A stretch of DNA of 44,464 nt from positions 1-44,464 of the forward strand of contig NSKI01000018.1 in the NCBI GenBank assembly GCA_003586005.1, written 5' to 3'. This document shows positions 17,276-26,670 of the stretch, piece by piece. A program made the position numbers and the translations under genes. The notes below the pieces were generated by a model. It was not told where the DNA came from. It made no database searches and was given only the letters and a program-made list of their open reading frames with translations. Position 1 is the first letter of the stretch. Every line of letters begins with the position of its first letter. Source of the DNA: Haloplasmatales bacterium 4B. Its GTDB lineage: Bacteria > Bacillota_I > Bacilli_A > Haloplasmatales > Haloplasmataceae.

Positions 17276-18055
17276 ATGATAAAAATAGGTGACATGGTAG
17301 GGAGAAAATCGTACGATTGTGATATTATTTTTGAGGTTATTGGAATTGATAATGAAACAGCAATACTTACTGGAAAAACTGTAAGGTTAATTGCTGATGC
17401 ATTAATAGATGACTTAGAATTGATGAATGATGAGAGACTAGTTCGTGAAGAAGAAAATGAAGATAAAGTAATAGAAACGATTACTAATCAATCGGTAAAA
17501 AAAAACAGAAAAAGATATCTGACGGGTAAAATTCTTCACATTGATGGTGATGGGAAATATATGCAAAAGTGCTTAGATTTATACAAAAAAGTAGGATTGT
17601 ATGCGGTAGGTATTGAAATTAGTGAAAAAGAAATTCCTAAAAAAATCTTAAAATACGTAAAATATTTAAATCCTGATATTGTAATAATTACTGGTCATGA
17701 TTCTTTTAATAAAAGAGAGTTGGAGGATGTAAGTAATTACCGTAATAGCGTTTATTTTGTTGAGGCAATACAGTTGATTAGGCAAAATTTTCCAGTAATA
17801 AATCAACCAATTATAATTGCGGGTGCGTGCCAATCACATTTTGAGGCATTGGTCGCTGCAGGTGCAAATTTTGCTAGTTCACCAAATAGAGTAAATATAA
17901 AATCTCTAGATCCGGCAATTATTGCTGTAAAATGTAGTTCTACAAGTATAACTGAGCCAGTAAGGGTTAATGAAGCTATAGAGAAGACTAGTAATAAAAA
18001 TGAAGGAATTGGTGGAATTGTAACATTTGGAACTATGAAAACTTTATATTATTAG
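17276..18055 (+). CDS. yabG: Sporulation-specific cysteine protease YabG
   Basis: A 259-aa YabG family protease; the Bacillus protein has about 290 residues. In B. subtilis YabG cleaves coat proteins such as SafA and SpoIVA late in sporulation. The expected catalytic pair is visible: His141 in IITGHDSFNKR and Cys185 in IAGACQSHFEAL. The N-terminal domain starts with IGDMVGRKSYxCDIxF. An AGGTGAT site precedes the ATG. It lies between ksgA and ispE, as in Bacillus, but veg and the sspF gene, which separate them there, are absent. Confidence 0.94.
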   Translation: MIKIGDMVGRKSYDCDIIFEVIGIDNETAILTGKTVRLIADALIDDLELMNDERLVREEENEDKVIETITNQSVKKNRKRYLTGKILHIDGDGKYMQKCLDLYKKVGLYAVGIEISEKEIPKKILKYVKYLNPDIVIITGHDSFNKRELEDVSNYRNSVYFVEAIQLIRQNFPVINQPIIIAGACQSHFEALVAAGANFASSPNRVNIKSLDPAIIAVKCSSTSITEPVRVNEAIEKTSNKNEGIGGIVTFGTMKTLYY

Positions 18056-18075
18056 TCTTTATTTTGGAGGAAAAA

Positions 18076-18924
18076 ATGATAATAGAGAAAGCGCCAGCTA
18101 AAATTAATTTAGCACTTGATGTAATAAATAAACGAGATGATGGCTATCATAACTTGAAGATGGTGATGACCACTATTGATTTATATGACCGTATTACATT
18201 TGAAAAGATAGATGAAAATAAAATTATTTTAAATTCAAATAAACATTATCTTCCAAACGATGATAAAAATTTAGCATACAAGGCAGCAAAATTAATAAAA
18301 GAAAATTATAAAATAGATAAAGGCATAAAAATATATATTGATAAAAATATTCCTGTTGCTGCTGGGCTTGCAGGTGGTAGTAGTGATGCAGCAGCTACAA
18401 TTAGGGCATTAAATAAAATGTTTAAATTAGAAATGAATTTAAGTGATATGATAAATATTGGTGAAAAAATAGGATCTGATGTACCCTTTTGCATTTATAA
18501 TAAAACAGCTATAGCAGAAGGTAGAGGAGAAATACTGACCCCAATCCGCAAAGTGCCTAAATGTTGGGTAGTTCTTGTGAAACCAAAATTTGGAGTATCC
18601 ACTAAGGAAATATTTGGTAATGTTAATTATCTAGATATTTTCCATCCAAATGTTGAACAGGTTATTTCATCTTTAAATAATCAAGATTATTATCAGTTAT
18701 GTAGCATGATAGGTAATTCATTAGAAAATGTAACTTTTAAATTATATCCAGAAGTTCAAGAGATAAAAAAGAAATTGTTACTTTTAGGGGTTGATGCAGC
18801 ATTAATGAGTGGAAGTGGTCCAACTGTTTTTGGGTTTGTAAAAAAAGAAAAAAAAGCAAAAAAGATTTTAAATAGTATTGATACAAATAAGTATAAAGTA
18901 TATGCTGTAAGAATTTTGGGTTAA
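18076..18924 (+). CDS. ispE: 4-diphosphocytidyl-2-C-methyl-D-erythritol kinase
   Basis: A 282-aa GHMP kinase that phosphorylates CDP-methylerythritol in the MEP isoprenoid pathway. The substrate motif APAKINLALDV is at the N-terminus, the ATP loop PVAAGLAGGSSDAA lies at 93-106, and SGSGPTVFG is near the C-terminus. The ATG at 18076 follows a perfect TTGGAGG site; the TTG at 18064 that would add four residues lies in that site. This implies that isoprenoids, including the quinone tail handled by ubiA, come from the MEP route. Confidence 0.95.
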   Translation: MIIEKAPAKINLALDVINKRDDGYHNLKMVMTTIDLYDRITFEKIDENKIILNSNKHYLPNDDKNLAYKAAKLIKENYKIDKGIKIYIDKNIPVAAGLAGGSSDAAATIRALNKMFKLEMNLSDMINIGEKIGSDVPFCIYNKTAIAEGRGEILTPIRKVPKCWVVLVKPKFGVSTKEIFGNVNYLDIFHPNVEQVISSLNNQDYYQLCSMIGNSLENVTFKLYPEVQEIKKKLLLLGVDAALMSGSGPTVFGFVKKEKKAKKILNSIDTNKYKVYAVRILG

Positions 18925-18948
18925 TTTGTAATAATTTGTTGTTTTTTG

Positions 18949-18976
18949 TTGAAAACCCTTACATTTATGATATAAT
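18949..18976 (+). promoter_or_regulatory. Promoter of spoVG
   Basis: TTGAAA (18949-18954) and TATAAT (18971-18976) with a 16-bp spacer form a good sigma-A promoter 46 bases before the spoVG ATG. In B. subtilis spoVG uses sigma-H; a clear sigma-H match was not seen here. Confidence 0.65.
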
Positions 18977-19022
18977 TAAGTTGTGTAATACACAAATATT
19001 GGCAATAAGTGAGGGATTTACA

Positions 19023-19277
19023 ATGAAAGTTACAAATGTTAGGGTAAAAAAAATTGAAAACAAAAATCGATTAAAAGCTGTAGCAACCATTACTTTTAAT
19101 GAATGTTTTGTGATTCATGAACTTAGACTAATTGAGGGGAAAAATGGATTGTTTGTAGCTATGCCGAGTAAAAAAAATACTCAAGGTGAATTTAGGGATG
19201 TTTGCCATCCGATTACTAAAGAACTAAGAGAGCAGATTGAAGAAGCAGTAATAAAAACTTATGATGAAACAGAATAA
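19023..19277 (+). CDS. spoVG: SpoVG RNA/DNA-binding regulator
   Basis: An 84-aa SpoVG protein, a small nucleic-acid-binding regulator of septation in early sporulation and a global regulator in other Gram-positives. Starts MKVTNVRVKK; the VIHELRLIEGKNGLFVAMPS and RDVCHPI segments are diagnostic. The ATG at 19023 has a GAGGG site; a reading frame open upstream to 18936 would add 29 residues through the promoter and is not real. It has its own promoter and terminator, and is followed by glmU as in Bacillus. Confidence 0.96.
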   Translation: MKVTNVRVKKIENKNRLKAVATITFNECFVIHELRLIEGKNGLFVAMPSKKNTQGEFRDVCHPITKELREQIEEAVIKTYDETE

Positions 19278-19284
19278 ATTTAAC

Positions 19285-19322
19285 AAACAACCTCTAATTA
19301 GAGGTTGTTTTCTTTTTTTTCC
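19285..19322 (+). terminator. Rho-independent terminator of spoVG
   Basis: An 11-bp perfect stem (19285-19295 with 19300-19310, AAACAACCTCT/AGAGGTTGTTT) with a 4-nt loop and a long T run. Very strong. Confidence 0.93.
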
Positions 19323-19331
19323 TTTCTTTTA

Positions 19332-19360
19332 TTTTCATTTTACTTATTTTTGTTTATAAT
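19332..19360 (+). promoter_or_regulatory. Putative promoter of glmU
   Basis: TATAAT at 19355-19360 with a weak TTTTCA -35 (19332-19337, 17-bp spacer), right after the spoVG terminator, so glmU needs its own promoter. Confidence 0.5.
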
Positions 19361-19393
19361 AGTAAGAGTAAAACTATGATAGGAAGTGTAAAT

Positions 19394-20758
19394 ATGAAGA
19401 TTAATGCTATTATTTTAGCTGCTGGGAGAGGCACTAGAATGAAATCCAAATTATATAAAGTGCTACACCCTGTGTTAGGAAAGCCGATGATAAATCACCT
19501 TATTGACCATATAAAGGAAACCGAAATAAAGAGAAAGATTATCGTGATTGCCAAAAATTCTGATCAGGTAAAAGAAGCAGTTAAAGAAAATGTAGAATTT
19601 GTTGTGCAAGAAGAACAACTTGGCACAGGTCATGCTGTTATGATGGTAGAACCATTATTAAAAGATGAAGAAGGAATTACCCTTGTTATATGTGGGGATA
19701 CACCACTTATTTCATCAGATACAATTAATAGACTTATTAATTTTCATAGTGAAAATCATGCTGATATAACTGTTTTATCAACAATGCTGGAAGACCCTAC
19801 CAATTATGGAAGAATTATTAGAGATAATAATAATTCAGTACTTAAAATAGTAGAACATAAGGACGCTAACGAAGAAGAAAAACAAGTTAGAGAAATAAAT
19901 ACAGCAACTTATTGTTTTGATAATAAAAAGTTGTTTAAAAGTTTAAAAAAAATTAGAAATCAAAATTCTCAAAATGAATTCTATTTAACTGATATTATTG
20001 AAATTATAAAAAATGAAGATGGTAAGGTATATGCATACATTACTGATAATAATGATGAAGTAATGGGAATTAATGATAAAATCTCATTATCATTAGCTAA
20101 TTCGATACTCAAAAGAACAATTAATGATAAAATGATGCGGAACGGAGTGACTATTGTTGATCCAAATAATACTTATATATCAGCCGATACATTAATTGGT
20201 AAGGATACCATTATATATCCAGGTACAATTTTGTATGGAGAAAATGTAATTGGTGAAGATTGTAAAATTGGACCAAATACAGAGTTTCTTAATGTTAAAG
20301 TAGGTAATAATGTAAATGTTAAACACTCAGTTCTGGCTAATAGTGTGATTGGTAATAATACTAATGTTGGTCCATTTGCTCACTTTAGAAATAATGCAGT
20401 TATTGGTAATAATGTACGAATCGGGAATTTTGTTGAAATAAAGAATTCTCAATTTGGAGATAGCAGCAATGCTGCACATTTGTCATATATTGGCGATTCC
20501 GAAGTGGGAAGTAAGGTTAATATGGGGTGCGGTACAATTACAGTTAACTACGATGGTAATAAGAAAAGTAAAACTATAATTAAAGATAACGCATTTGTTG
20601 GGTGCAATTCTAATCTTATTGCTCCAGTAACTATTGGGGAAAATGCTTATGTGGCAGCAGGGTCAACGATAAATAAGGATGTTCCTAAGGGCGCCTTAGC
20701 AATTGCAAGACAAAAACAAGAAAACAAAGATGGTTATTCAAAAAAGCTGCGTAAATAA
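19394..20758 (+). CDS. glmU: Bifunctional GlcNAc-1-P uridyltransferase / GlcN-1-P acetyltransferase
   Basis: A 454-aa bifunctional enzyme making UDP-GlcNAc for peptidoglycan. The N-terminal uridyltransferase has LAAGRGTRMKS (8-18) and QLGTGHAV; the C-terminal half is a left-handed beta helix of hexapeptide repeats (about 250-440, many I/V-GNN-V repeats) with the acetyltransferase segments VEIKNS, HLSYIGD and GCGTITVNYDG. The ATG at 19394 follows AGGAAGTG; an ATG at 19376 would add six residues before that site. The order spoVG-glmU-prs is conserved. Confidence 0.96.
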   Translation: MKINAIILAAGRGTRMKSKLYKVLHPVLGKPMINHLIDHIKETEIKRKIIVIAKNSDQVKEAVKENVEFVVQEEQLGTGHAVMMVEPLLKDEEGITLVICGDTPLISSDTINRLINFHSENHADITVLSTMLEDPTNYGRIIRDNNNSVLKIVEHKDANEEEKQVREINTATYCFDNKKLFKSLKKIRNQNSQNEFYLTDIIEIIKNEDGKVYAYITDNNDEVMGINDKISLSLANSILKRTINDKMMRNGVTIVDPNNTYISADTLIGKDTIIYPGTILYGENVIGEDCKIGPNTEFLNVKVGNNVNVKHSVLANSVIGNNTNVGPFAHFRNNAVIGNNVRIGNFVEIKNSQFGDSSNAAHLSYIGDSEVGSKVNMGCGTITVNYDGNKKSKTIIKDNAFVGCNSNLIAPVTIGENAYVAAGSTINKDVPKGALAIARQKQENKDGYSKKLRK

Positions 20759-20770
20759 CACGAACATTGT

Positions 20771-20798
20771 TTGCATTATCTGTTTTATATAGTAAAAT
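20771..20798 (+). promoter_or_regulatory. Putative promoter of prs
   Basis: TTGCAT (20771-20776) and TAAAAT (20793-20798) with a 16-bp spacer, 34 bases before the prs ATG. Confidence 0.4.
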
Positions 20799-20831
20799 AG
20801 AAATGGAAAAAAAATAATCGGAGGTTCGTCT

Positions 20832-21785
20832 ATGTATATTGGCCAAAAGAAAGTAAAACTATTTTCATTGTCTTCAAATCCGAAACTAGCTGAAGAAATA
20901 TCAAAAAATGCAGGAATCCCATTGTCAAAACTTGAAGTAAATAGATTTGCTGATGGTGAAGTAAGTATCGATATAACAGAAACAGTAAGAGGACATGATG
21001 TGTTTCTAATTCAATCAACATCAAGCCCTGTTAATGAAAATTTAATGGAAGTATTAATTATGATTGATGCATTGAAACGGGCATCAGCTAAAACTATTAA
21101 TTTAGTAATGCCTTATTATGGATATTCACGTCAAGATAGAAAAGCTCGATCAAGACAACCTATATCGGCAAAACTAGTTGCGGATTTACTTCAAGCAGCT
21201 GGTGCTACAAGAGTATTAGCAATGGATTTACATGCTGCCCAGATACAAGGATTTTTTAATATTCCAATTGATAATTTTGTAGCAATGCCAATTATATCTC
21301 AATATATAAAAGAAAAAAATTTTACTGAAGAATTGGTAGTTGTTTCTCCTGATCATGGAGGAACTACTAGAGCAAGACAATTAGCTGATTCTTTAAATTG
21401 TCCTATTGCAATAATTGATAAAAGACGTCCCAAACCTAATGTGAGTGAGGTTATGAATGTTATTGGCGATGTTGAAGGTAAAATAGCGATTATTATTGAT
21501 GACATGATAGATACAGCGGGAAGCATTGTAAATGCTGCAGATGCTATTAAAGATCATGGTGCAATTGAGGTATATGCTGCATGTACTCATGCAATATTCA
21601 CTTATCCTGCAAATGAAAGAATTGAAGAATCTATAATCAAAGAATGCATAGTAACAGATACAATCTGCTTACCTAAAGAAAAATTTACTCCTAAAATTAT
21701 TCAGCTTTCAGTTGGAGCATTAGTTGGACAAGGTATTGTAAATATTATTCACGATGAATCAATAAGTAATTTATTTAGCTTATAA
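20832..21785 (+). CDS. prs: Ribose-phosphate pyrophosphokinase
   Basis: A 317-aa PRPP synthase, supplying PRPP for nucleotides, His, Trp and [13 protein letters not shown] (ATP side), the flexible-loop region [17 protein letters not shown], and the PRPP loop [13 protein letters not shown] are all intact. The TAATCGGAGG site is ideal. In Bacillus the next gene is ctc (ribosomal protein bL25); here it is absent and pth follows after 93 bases. Confidence 0.97.
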   Translation: MYIGQKKVKLFSLSSNPKLAEEISKNAGIPLSKLEVNRFADGEVSIDITETVRGHDVFLIQSTSSPVNENLMEVLIMIDALKRASAKTINLVMPYYGYSRQDRKARSRQPISAKLVADLLQAAGATRVLAMDLHAAQIQGFFNIPIDNFVAMPIISQYIKEKNFTEELVVVSPDHGGTTRARQLADSLNCPIAIIDKRRPKPNVSEVMNVIGDVEGKIAIIIDDMIDTAGSIVNAADAIKDHGAIEVYAACTHAIFTYPANERIEESIIKECIVTDTICLPKEKFTPKIIQLSVGALVGQGIVNIIHDESISNLFSL

Positions 21786-21810
21786 TATGGATAGTCTTCT
21801 TGGAAGTCAT

Positions 21811-21848
21811 AAAAATCAATATGCCATGTGATATATTGATTTTTATTT
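21811..21848 (+). terminator. Hairpin after prs, probable weak terminator
   Basis: A 12-bp inverted repeat (21811-21822 with 21833-21844, AAAAATCAATAT/ATATTGATTTTT) with a 10-nt loop. The stem is AT-rich and the following T run is interrupted, so it may be a partial terminator or attenuator between prs and pth. Confidence 0.45.
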
Positions 21849-21878
21849 GAATCCAAATTGAAATTAGTTGGTGAAAAT

Positions 21879-22436
21879 ATGAAATTAATTGTAGGTCTAG
21901 GGAATCCTGGACGTGTATATGAAAAGACAAGACATAATATTGGATTTATGATTGTCAACGAAATAGCAAAAACTGAAAATCAAACCTTTACTTATAAACC
22001 TAAGTTTAAAGGTAGTATTATGCATTTAAAGTTAAATGATGATTCCGTAATTTTCTTAAAACCTAAAACATTTATGAATTTATCAGGTGAATCAGTAGCT
22101 TTAGTAAAAAAATTTTACAATATAGATATTAAAGATATTTTAGTTATTTATGATGATCTAGATTTACCTTGTGGAAAACTAAGATTTAGAAGACAGGGGA
22201 GTTCTGGTGGGCACAATGGTTTGAAATCAATAATAAATTGTATAGAGTCACAAGAATTTAATAGGTTAAAGATAGGAATTGAAAGAGATCAAGTAATACC
22301 AGTAGTTGATTATGTTTTAGGTAAATTTTCAAAAGAACAACTAGGTTGTATTAAAGAATCTATTGGGATAGGTATAAATGTTATTTATGATTGGTTAAAC
22401 TTTGATGATCAATATGTTATGAATAAATATAACTAG
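21879..22436 (+). CDS. pth: Peptidyl-tRNA hydrolase
   Basis: A 185-aa Pth (SpoVC in Bacillus) that recycles peptidyl-tRNA released from ribosomes. VGLGNPGRVYEKTRHNIGF carries the catalytic His of the family, PKTFMNLSGESV and DDLDLPCGKLR are also diagnostic, as is GSSGGHNGLKSI. The ATG at 21879 is preferred; an ATG at 21858 adds seven residues ahead of the conserved MKLIVGLGNPG start. Followed 13 bases later by mfd; the small gene fin, found between them in Bacillus, is missing. Confidence 0.96.
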   Translation: MKLIVGLGNPGRVYEKTRHNIGFMIVNEIAKTENQTFTYKPKFKGSIMHLKLNDDSVIFLKPKTFMNLSGESVALVKKFYNIDIKDILVIYDDLDLPCGKLRFRRQGSSGGHNGLKSIINCIESQEFNRLKIGIERDQVIPVVDYVLGKFSKEQLGCIKESIGIGINVIYDWLNFDDQYVMNKYN

Positions 22437-22449
22437 TTAGGAGTCATTT

Positions 22450-25400
22450 ATGGATACAATCATTTCATATATTAACAACTTGAAATTAATCAAAGAAATT
22501 AATAAAAATCTTGAAAATAAGAATCGTAAGTTGTTAATAAGTAGCGTTAACGAAAATTTAGCTTCAGTCTTAGTATCTAACGCATACATAGAGGTAAATG
22601 ACAATGTGTTGGTTGTAACTTCAAACTTGTTTCAAGCTCAAAAAGTATATGATAAATTAATGCAATTGCTAGGTGAAGAGCATGTGCATTTTTTTCCAAT
22701 GGATGAATTTATATCAACCGAAATGTTAACAGCAAGTAATGAATTTCGACAAGAAAGAATTGATTCGCTTGTCGATATTATTGAAGATAAAAAAGGAATA
22801 ATTGTTACTCATACAATTGGAGCTATTCGTAAATTACCTCCTAAAAAAGTTATTATAGAAAGTATTAAAAAAATTAAAATAAATGATATAATTGATTTTG
22901 ATGATTTAATAAAGCATTGTATTACAATAGGTTATAAAAGACAGAATATTGTTGAAAATCAAGGAGAAATTGCAATACGTGGAGGAATAATTGATGTTTT
23001 TCCTTTTACTTCACCTCATCCAAGTCGTATCGAGTTCTTTGACAATGAAATAGATTCAATTCGATTATTTGATGAAAAAACGCAAAGAACAATAAAAATG
23101 TTAGATGAAATAAAGATAACTCCAATTTATGAATTTGTATACTCAGAAGAAATAAAAAATAACGCAATTAAAAAATTAAAAAAAGAATTCGTAGACAAAA
23201 CGAAAAAATATAAATCACAAACTCTAGAAAAATTAAATAAATATTTTTATCAAGATATTAATGATATTGAAAACTATAATAATTTAAGTAAAAATCACCG
23301 TTATATAAGTTATTTTTATGAAGACTGTGCTTCTATATTTGACTATTTAAATAATGGGTTATTAATCTTGATAGATTTTAATAATGTACAAAGTAGTTAT
23401 GATAATTTTAATTTAGAATATAATCAGTTTTACACAGATTTGCTAGAAGAATATAAAACGGTGTTTATCCCTAATCATTATTTTACAATTAATTGCTTTT
23501 TAGATAATGGGAATAATCAAGTTTATTTGCAAAATGTAACTACTTTTAACAAAAACATAGTTTTTACAAATCATATTAATTTTAATAGTCGTTCAATCGA
23601 AAAATATTATGGTATATTAGAAGATTTATATCAAGAAATTAAAAGGAATATAGATTGTAAAACTTATGTAATTTGTTTTAGTAATAAAAATCAAATAAGC
23701 CATTTCAGTGAAAATCTAGAAACACAAGAAATAAGTCATGTGATTATAGGTGAAAAAGATCAAATAATAAAAAATTCTGTAAATTTGGTTATAAGCAGGC
23801 TACTTGATGGATTCGAAATAATAAGTGAAAACATCAAATTTATTACATCTAATGAGTTGTATAAGAAAGTCAATAAAGTTGTTAAATATCGTAGTACTAT
23901 TAAAGATGCAAATAAAATTAAAAATGTTGATGAGTTAAAAATTGGCGACTACGTTGTCCATTATGAACATGGTATAGGGCAATATTTAGGAATCCAAACA
24001 TTAGTTACAAATGGAGTGCATAAAGATTTTTTACAAATTGCCTATAAAGGTGAAGATAAATTATATGTGCCCGTAGAAAAAATAAATTTAATCCAAAAAT
24101 ATCTTGGAAACGAAGGAGCTAAACCAAAATTATATAAAATTGGTGGTTCTGAGTGGGCTAAAACGAAACATAAAGTTACGAAATCTATAAAAGATATAGC
24201 TGATAAGTTAATTCATATTTATTCATTAAGGGAACAAACTCCAGGGTTTGCTTTTTCAAAGGATTTTAATGAACAAAAGCAATTTGAAGAAAATTTTATA
24301 TATGTGGAAACTCCAGACCAATTGCAAGCTATAGAAGAGGTTAAACAAGATATGGAAAATAGTACGCCAATGGATCGTCTATTATGTGGTGATGTTGGTT
24401 ATGGGAAAACGGAAGTTGCAATGCGAGCAGCATTTAAAGCGATTATGGATAATAAACAAGTAGCATATTTAGCACCTACAACTATTTTAACACAACAGCA
24501 TTATGATAATTTTATTGATCGTTTTCAAGAGTTTCCTATCAATATAGCGTTACTTAATCGATTTGTTACCAAAAAAGCGCAAACAGACATAATTAACAAG
24601 TTAAAAAAGGGCCAAATTGATATTGTAATTGGTACACATAGAATATTGTCTCGAGATGTTAAGTTTCTAGATTTAGGTTTATTAATCGTTGACGAAGAAC
24701 AACGATTTGGTGTTGAACACAAAGAAAAAATTAAAGAATTAAAAATAAATGTCGATGTTTTAACGCTAACTGCTACACCAATACCTAGAACTTTACAAAT
24801 GTCACTAATTGGTGTTAGGTCATTATCATTATTAGAAACACCTCCAGAAAATAGATATCCTGTGCAAACTTATGTCCTTGAGGAAAACGACACAATAATA
24901 AAAGAAGCAATAGAACGTGAGTTAGCCCGAGGTGGTCAAGTTTTTTTCTTATACAATCATGTTGAGGATATTGAAAGAAGAAGTAACCGCCTAAGGGAGT
25001 TAATTCCGGATGCAAAAATAACATTTGCACATGGACAAATGTCTAAAGAACGCCTAGAGAGGACAATGTTTGAATTCTTGAATAAGGAATTTGATGTTTT
25101 AGTTTGCACTACTATAATTGAAACAGGAATAGATATTGCTAATGCTAATACACTAATAATAGCAGATTCAGATAGATTAGGGTTATCACAACTTTATCAA
25201 TTACGTGGTCGAGTTGGAAGAAGTAATCGAATTGCCTATGCTTATTTAATGTATCCTAAAAGAAAAGTATTAAGTGAAATCGCAAATAAGCGGTTAATGG
25301 CTATTAAAGAATTTACTGAATTAGGTTCTGGTTATAAAATAGCAAAACAAGATCTTTCAATACGTGGATCTGGTGATATACTTGGTGCGCGACAATATGG

Positions 25401-25968
25401 ATTTATTGACTCAATTGGTTTTGAACTTTATACAAAATTATTAAAACAAGCTATTGCAGAAGGAAGAAATGAAACATCTACCGAGATTCTAGAAAAACAT
25501 GACGAAAAAGAAATTGAAATTAAAATTTTACAAGATGCTTATATTCCATCTGATTATATTAGTGATGAATCAATTAAGATTGAGATGTATAAAAAAATAA
25601 AACAAATTAATACTGAAGAAGAATTAATTGAGTTAGAAAGTGAGTTTATTGATCGATTTTCTGATTTTCCAAAACCTGTACAAAATCTATTGAATTTAGC
25701 TTTTATTAAAAGCAGTTGCCAAGATTTGGGTATTATAAAAATATTGGAAACAAAAACAAATGTTGAGTATAAATTTAGTCCCGAGGCTTCTTTAGAGGTT
25801 AACGGAGAAGAATTATTTTTAATAGCGAATGATATATCAAATAATATTAATTTTCAATTTTTAAATCGACAAATAGTAATTATTATTGATAAACCCCGGC
25901 TTAAAACTGACTACTTAGCACTGTCAAGAAAATTGTTTGCTAAAATTATCCACAGTCGAATAATGTAA
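22450..25968 (+). CDS. mfd: Transcription-repair coupling factor
   Basis: A 1172-aa Mfd ATPase that pushes stalled RNA polymerase off DNA and recruits UvrA. Domain order: UvrB-homology region (about 1-330), RNA polymerase-interaction domain (about 490-570, starting near VDELKIGDYVVHYEHGIGQY), RecG-like translocase with Walker A GDVGYGKTE (about 646-654) and DEEQ box (about 747-750), the TRG motif region (GRVGRSNRIAYAYL, then RxLMAIKEFTELGSGYKIA), and the C-terminal UvrA-binding domain (about 1010-1172). All helicase motifs look intact. AGGAG site just before the ATG. Confidence 0.97.
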   Translation: MDTIISYINNLKLIKEINKNLENKNRKLLISSVNENLASVLVSNAYIEVNDNVLVVTSNLFQAQKVYDKLMQLLGEEHVHFFPMDEFISTEMLTASNEFRQERIDSLVDIIEDKKGIIVTHTIGAIRKLPPKKVIIESIKKIKINDIIDFDDLIKHCITIGYKRQNIVENQGEIAIRGGIIDVFPFTSPHPSRIEFFDNEIDSIRLFDEKTQRTIKMLDEIKITPIYEFVYSEEIKNNAIKKLKKEFVDKTKKYKSQTLEKLNKYFYQDINDIENYNNLSKNHRYISYFYEDCASIFDYLNNGLLILIDFNNVQSSYDNFNLEYNQFYTDLLEEYKTVFIPNHYFTINCFLDNGNNQVYLQNVTTFNKNIVFTNHINFNSRSIEKYYGILEDLYQEIKRNIDCKTYVICFSNKNQISHFSENLETQEISHVIIGEKDQIIKNSVNLVISRLLDGFEIISENIKFITSNELYKKVNKVVKYRSTIKDANKIKNVDELKIGDYVVHYEHGIGQYLGIQTLVTNGVHKDFLQIAYKGEDKLYVPVEKINLIQKYLGNEGAKPKLYKIGGSEWAKTKHKVTKSIKDIADKLIHIYSLREQTPGFAFSKDFNEQKQFEENFIYVETPDQLQAIEEVKQDMENSTPMDRLLCGDVGYGKTEVAMRAAFKAIMDNKQVAYLAPTTILTQQHYDNFIDRFQEFPINIALLNRFVTKKAQTDIINKLKKGQIDIVIGTHRILSRDVKFLDLGLLIVDEEQRFGVEHKEKIKELKINVDVLTLTATPIPRTLQMSLIGVRSLSLLETPPENRYPVQTYVLEENDTIIKEAIERELARGGQVFFLYNHVEDIERRSNRLRELIPDAKITFAHGQMSKERLERTMFEFLNKEFDVLVCTTIIETGIDIANANTLIIADSDRLGLSQLYQLRGRVGRSNRIAYAYLMYPKRKVLSEIANKRLMAIKEFTELGSGYKIAKQDLSIRGSGDILGARQYGFIDSIGFELYTKLLKQAIAEGRNETSTEILEKHDEKEIEIKILQDAYIPSDYISDESIKIEMYKKIKQINTEEELIELESEFIDRFSDFPKPVQNLLNLAFIKSSCQDLGIIKILETKTNVEYKFSPEASLEVNGEELFLIANDISNNINFQFLNRQIVIIIDKPRLKTDYLALSRKLFAKIIHSRIM

Positions 25969-26038
25969 AAATATGAATAATTATGAAAATATAGAAAAAA
26001 ATATATTTAGCAAGACATTATGAAAGCGAGGTTTGAAA

Positions 26039-26578
26039 ATGAAAGCTACAGGTGTTGTTCGTAGAATTGACGATTTAGGTAGAGTTGTTATTCCTAAAGA
26101 AATTCGTAGAAACTTGCGTATTAGGGAAGGTGATTCGCTTGAAATATATGTTGATAATGCTGGTGATGTAATATTAAAAAAATATTCACCAGTTGAAGAT
26201 TTAAGTGAATTTTCTCAACAATATGCCGATGCCCTATATATGGCTATTCAAAAAGATATAATTATTTGTGACCGTGACTTAATTGTTGCAGCAACTGCTA
26301 ATTTCAAGAAAAAATATGTACAAAAAAAGATTAGTGATCAGCTTGAAAAATTTATGAATAATAGAACTTCTAAAGTTGAAAGAGATAATGTAGAACTTGA
26401 AATATCTGAAGATAAAAAAGAACATCATAATTATGTTGTTCAACCTATATTAAGCAATGGTGACTGTGTTGGTGCAGTTATTGTAATAGGGAATGATAAC
26501 AACAAAGAAATTAATGATATCGACATAACAAGTGCAAAAACCGCAGCATCATTTATAGGTAAATATTTAGAAGGATAA
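26039..26578 (+). CDS. spoVT: Stage V sporulation regulator SpoVT
   Basis: A 179-aa transcription factor with an N-terminal AbrB-type swapped-hairpin DNA-binding domain (MKATGVVRRIDDLGRVVIPKE, 1-50) and a C-terminal GAF-like domain (about 55-175). In B. subtilis it tunes sigma-G genes in the forespore. The ATG at 26039 is used, with GCGAGG eight bases before it; the TTG two codons earlier is not needed. The order mfd-spoVT-yabM is conserved. A CATTATG (26016-26022) could be a sigma-G -10, but its -35 is poor. Confidence 0.95.
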   Translation: MKATGVVRRIDDLGRVVIPKEIRRNLRIREGDSLEIYVDNAGDVILKKYSPVEDLSEFSQQYADALYMAIQKDIIICDRDLIVAATANFKKKYVQKKISDQLEKFMNNRTSKVERDNVELEISEDKKEHHNYVVQPILSNGDCVGAVIVIGNDNNKEINDIDITSAKTAASFIGKYLEG

Positions 26579-26582
26579 AGTG

Positions 26583-26615
26583 AAATGCCCATAACAATGG
26601 GCATTTTATATTTAC
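26583..26615 (+). terminator. Rho-independent terminator of spoVT
   Basis: A 9-bp stem AAATGCCCA/TGGGCATTT (26583-26591 with 26598-26606) with a 6-nt loop and a T-rich tail. Confidence 0.88.
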
Positions 26616-26670
26616 ATTAATATTTAGATAAAGTATAATTATAAATATTATGTTTTGGGAGTTGAGTAAA

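Noticed and set aside
18936-19022. In-frame 29-residue N-terminal extension of SpoVG
   Set aside because: It covers the spoVG promoter, lacks a ribosome site, and SpoVG proteins start at MKVTNVRV.
20830-21024. Minus-strand reading frame inside prs, and similar antisense frames elsewhere (for example in mfd, ispE and folT neighbours)
   Set aside because: They lie within well-recognised genes, lack ribosome sites and have compositions typical of antisense frames.
25975-26022. Sigma-G promoter of spoVT
   Set aside because: CATTATG fits the -10 partly, but the only properly spaced -35 (GAAAA at 25994) is poor and the good GAATA is 36 bases away.
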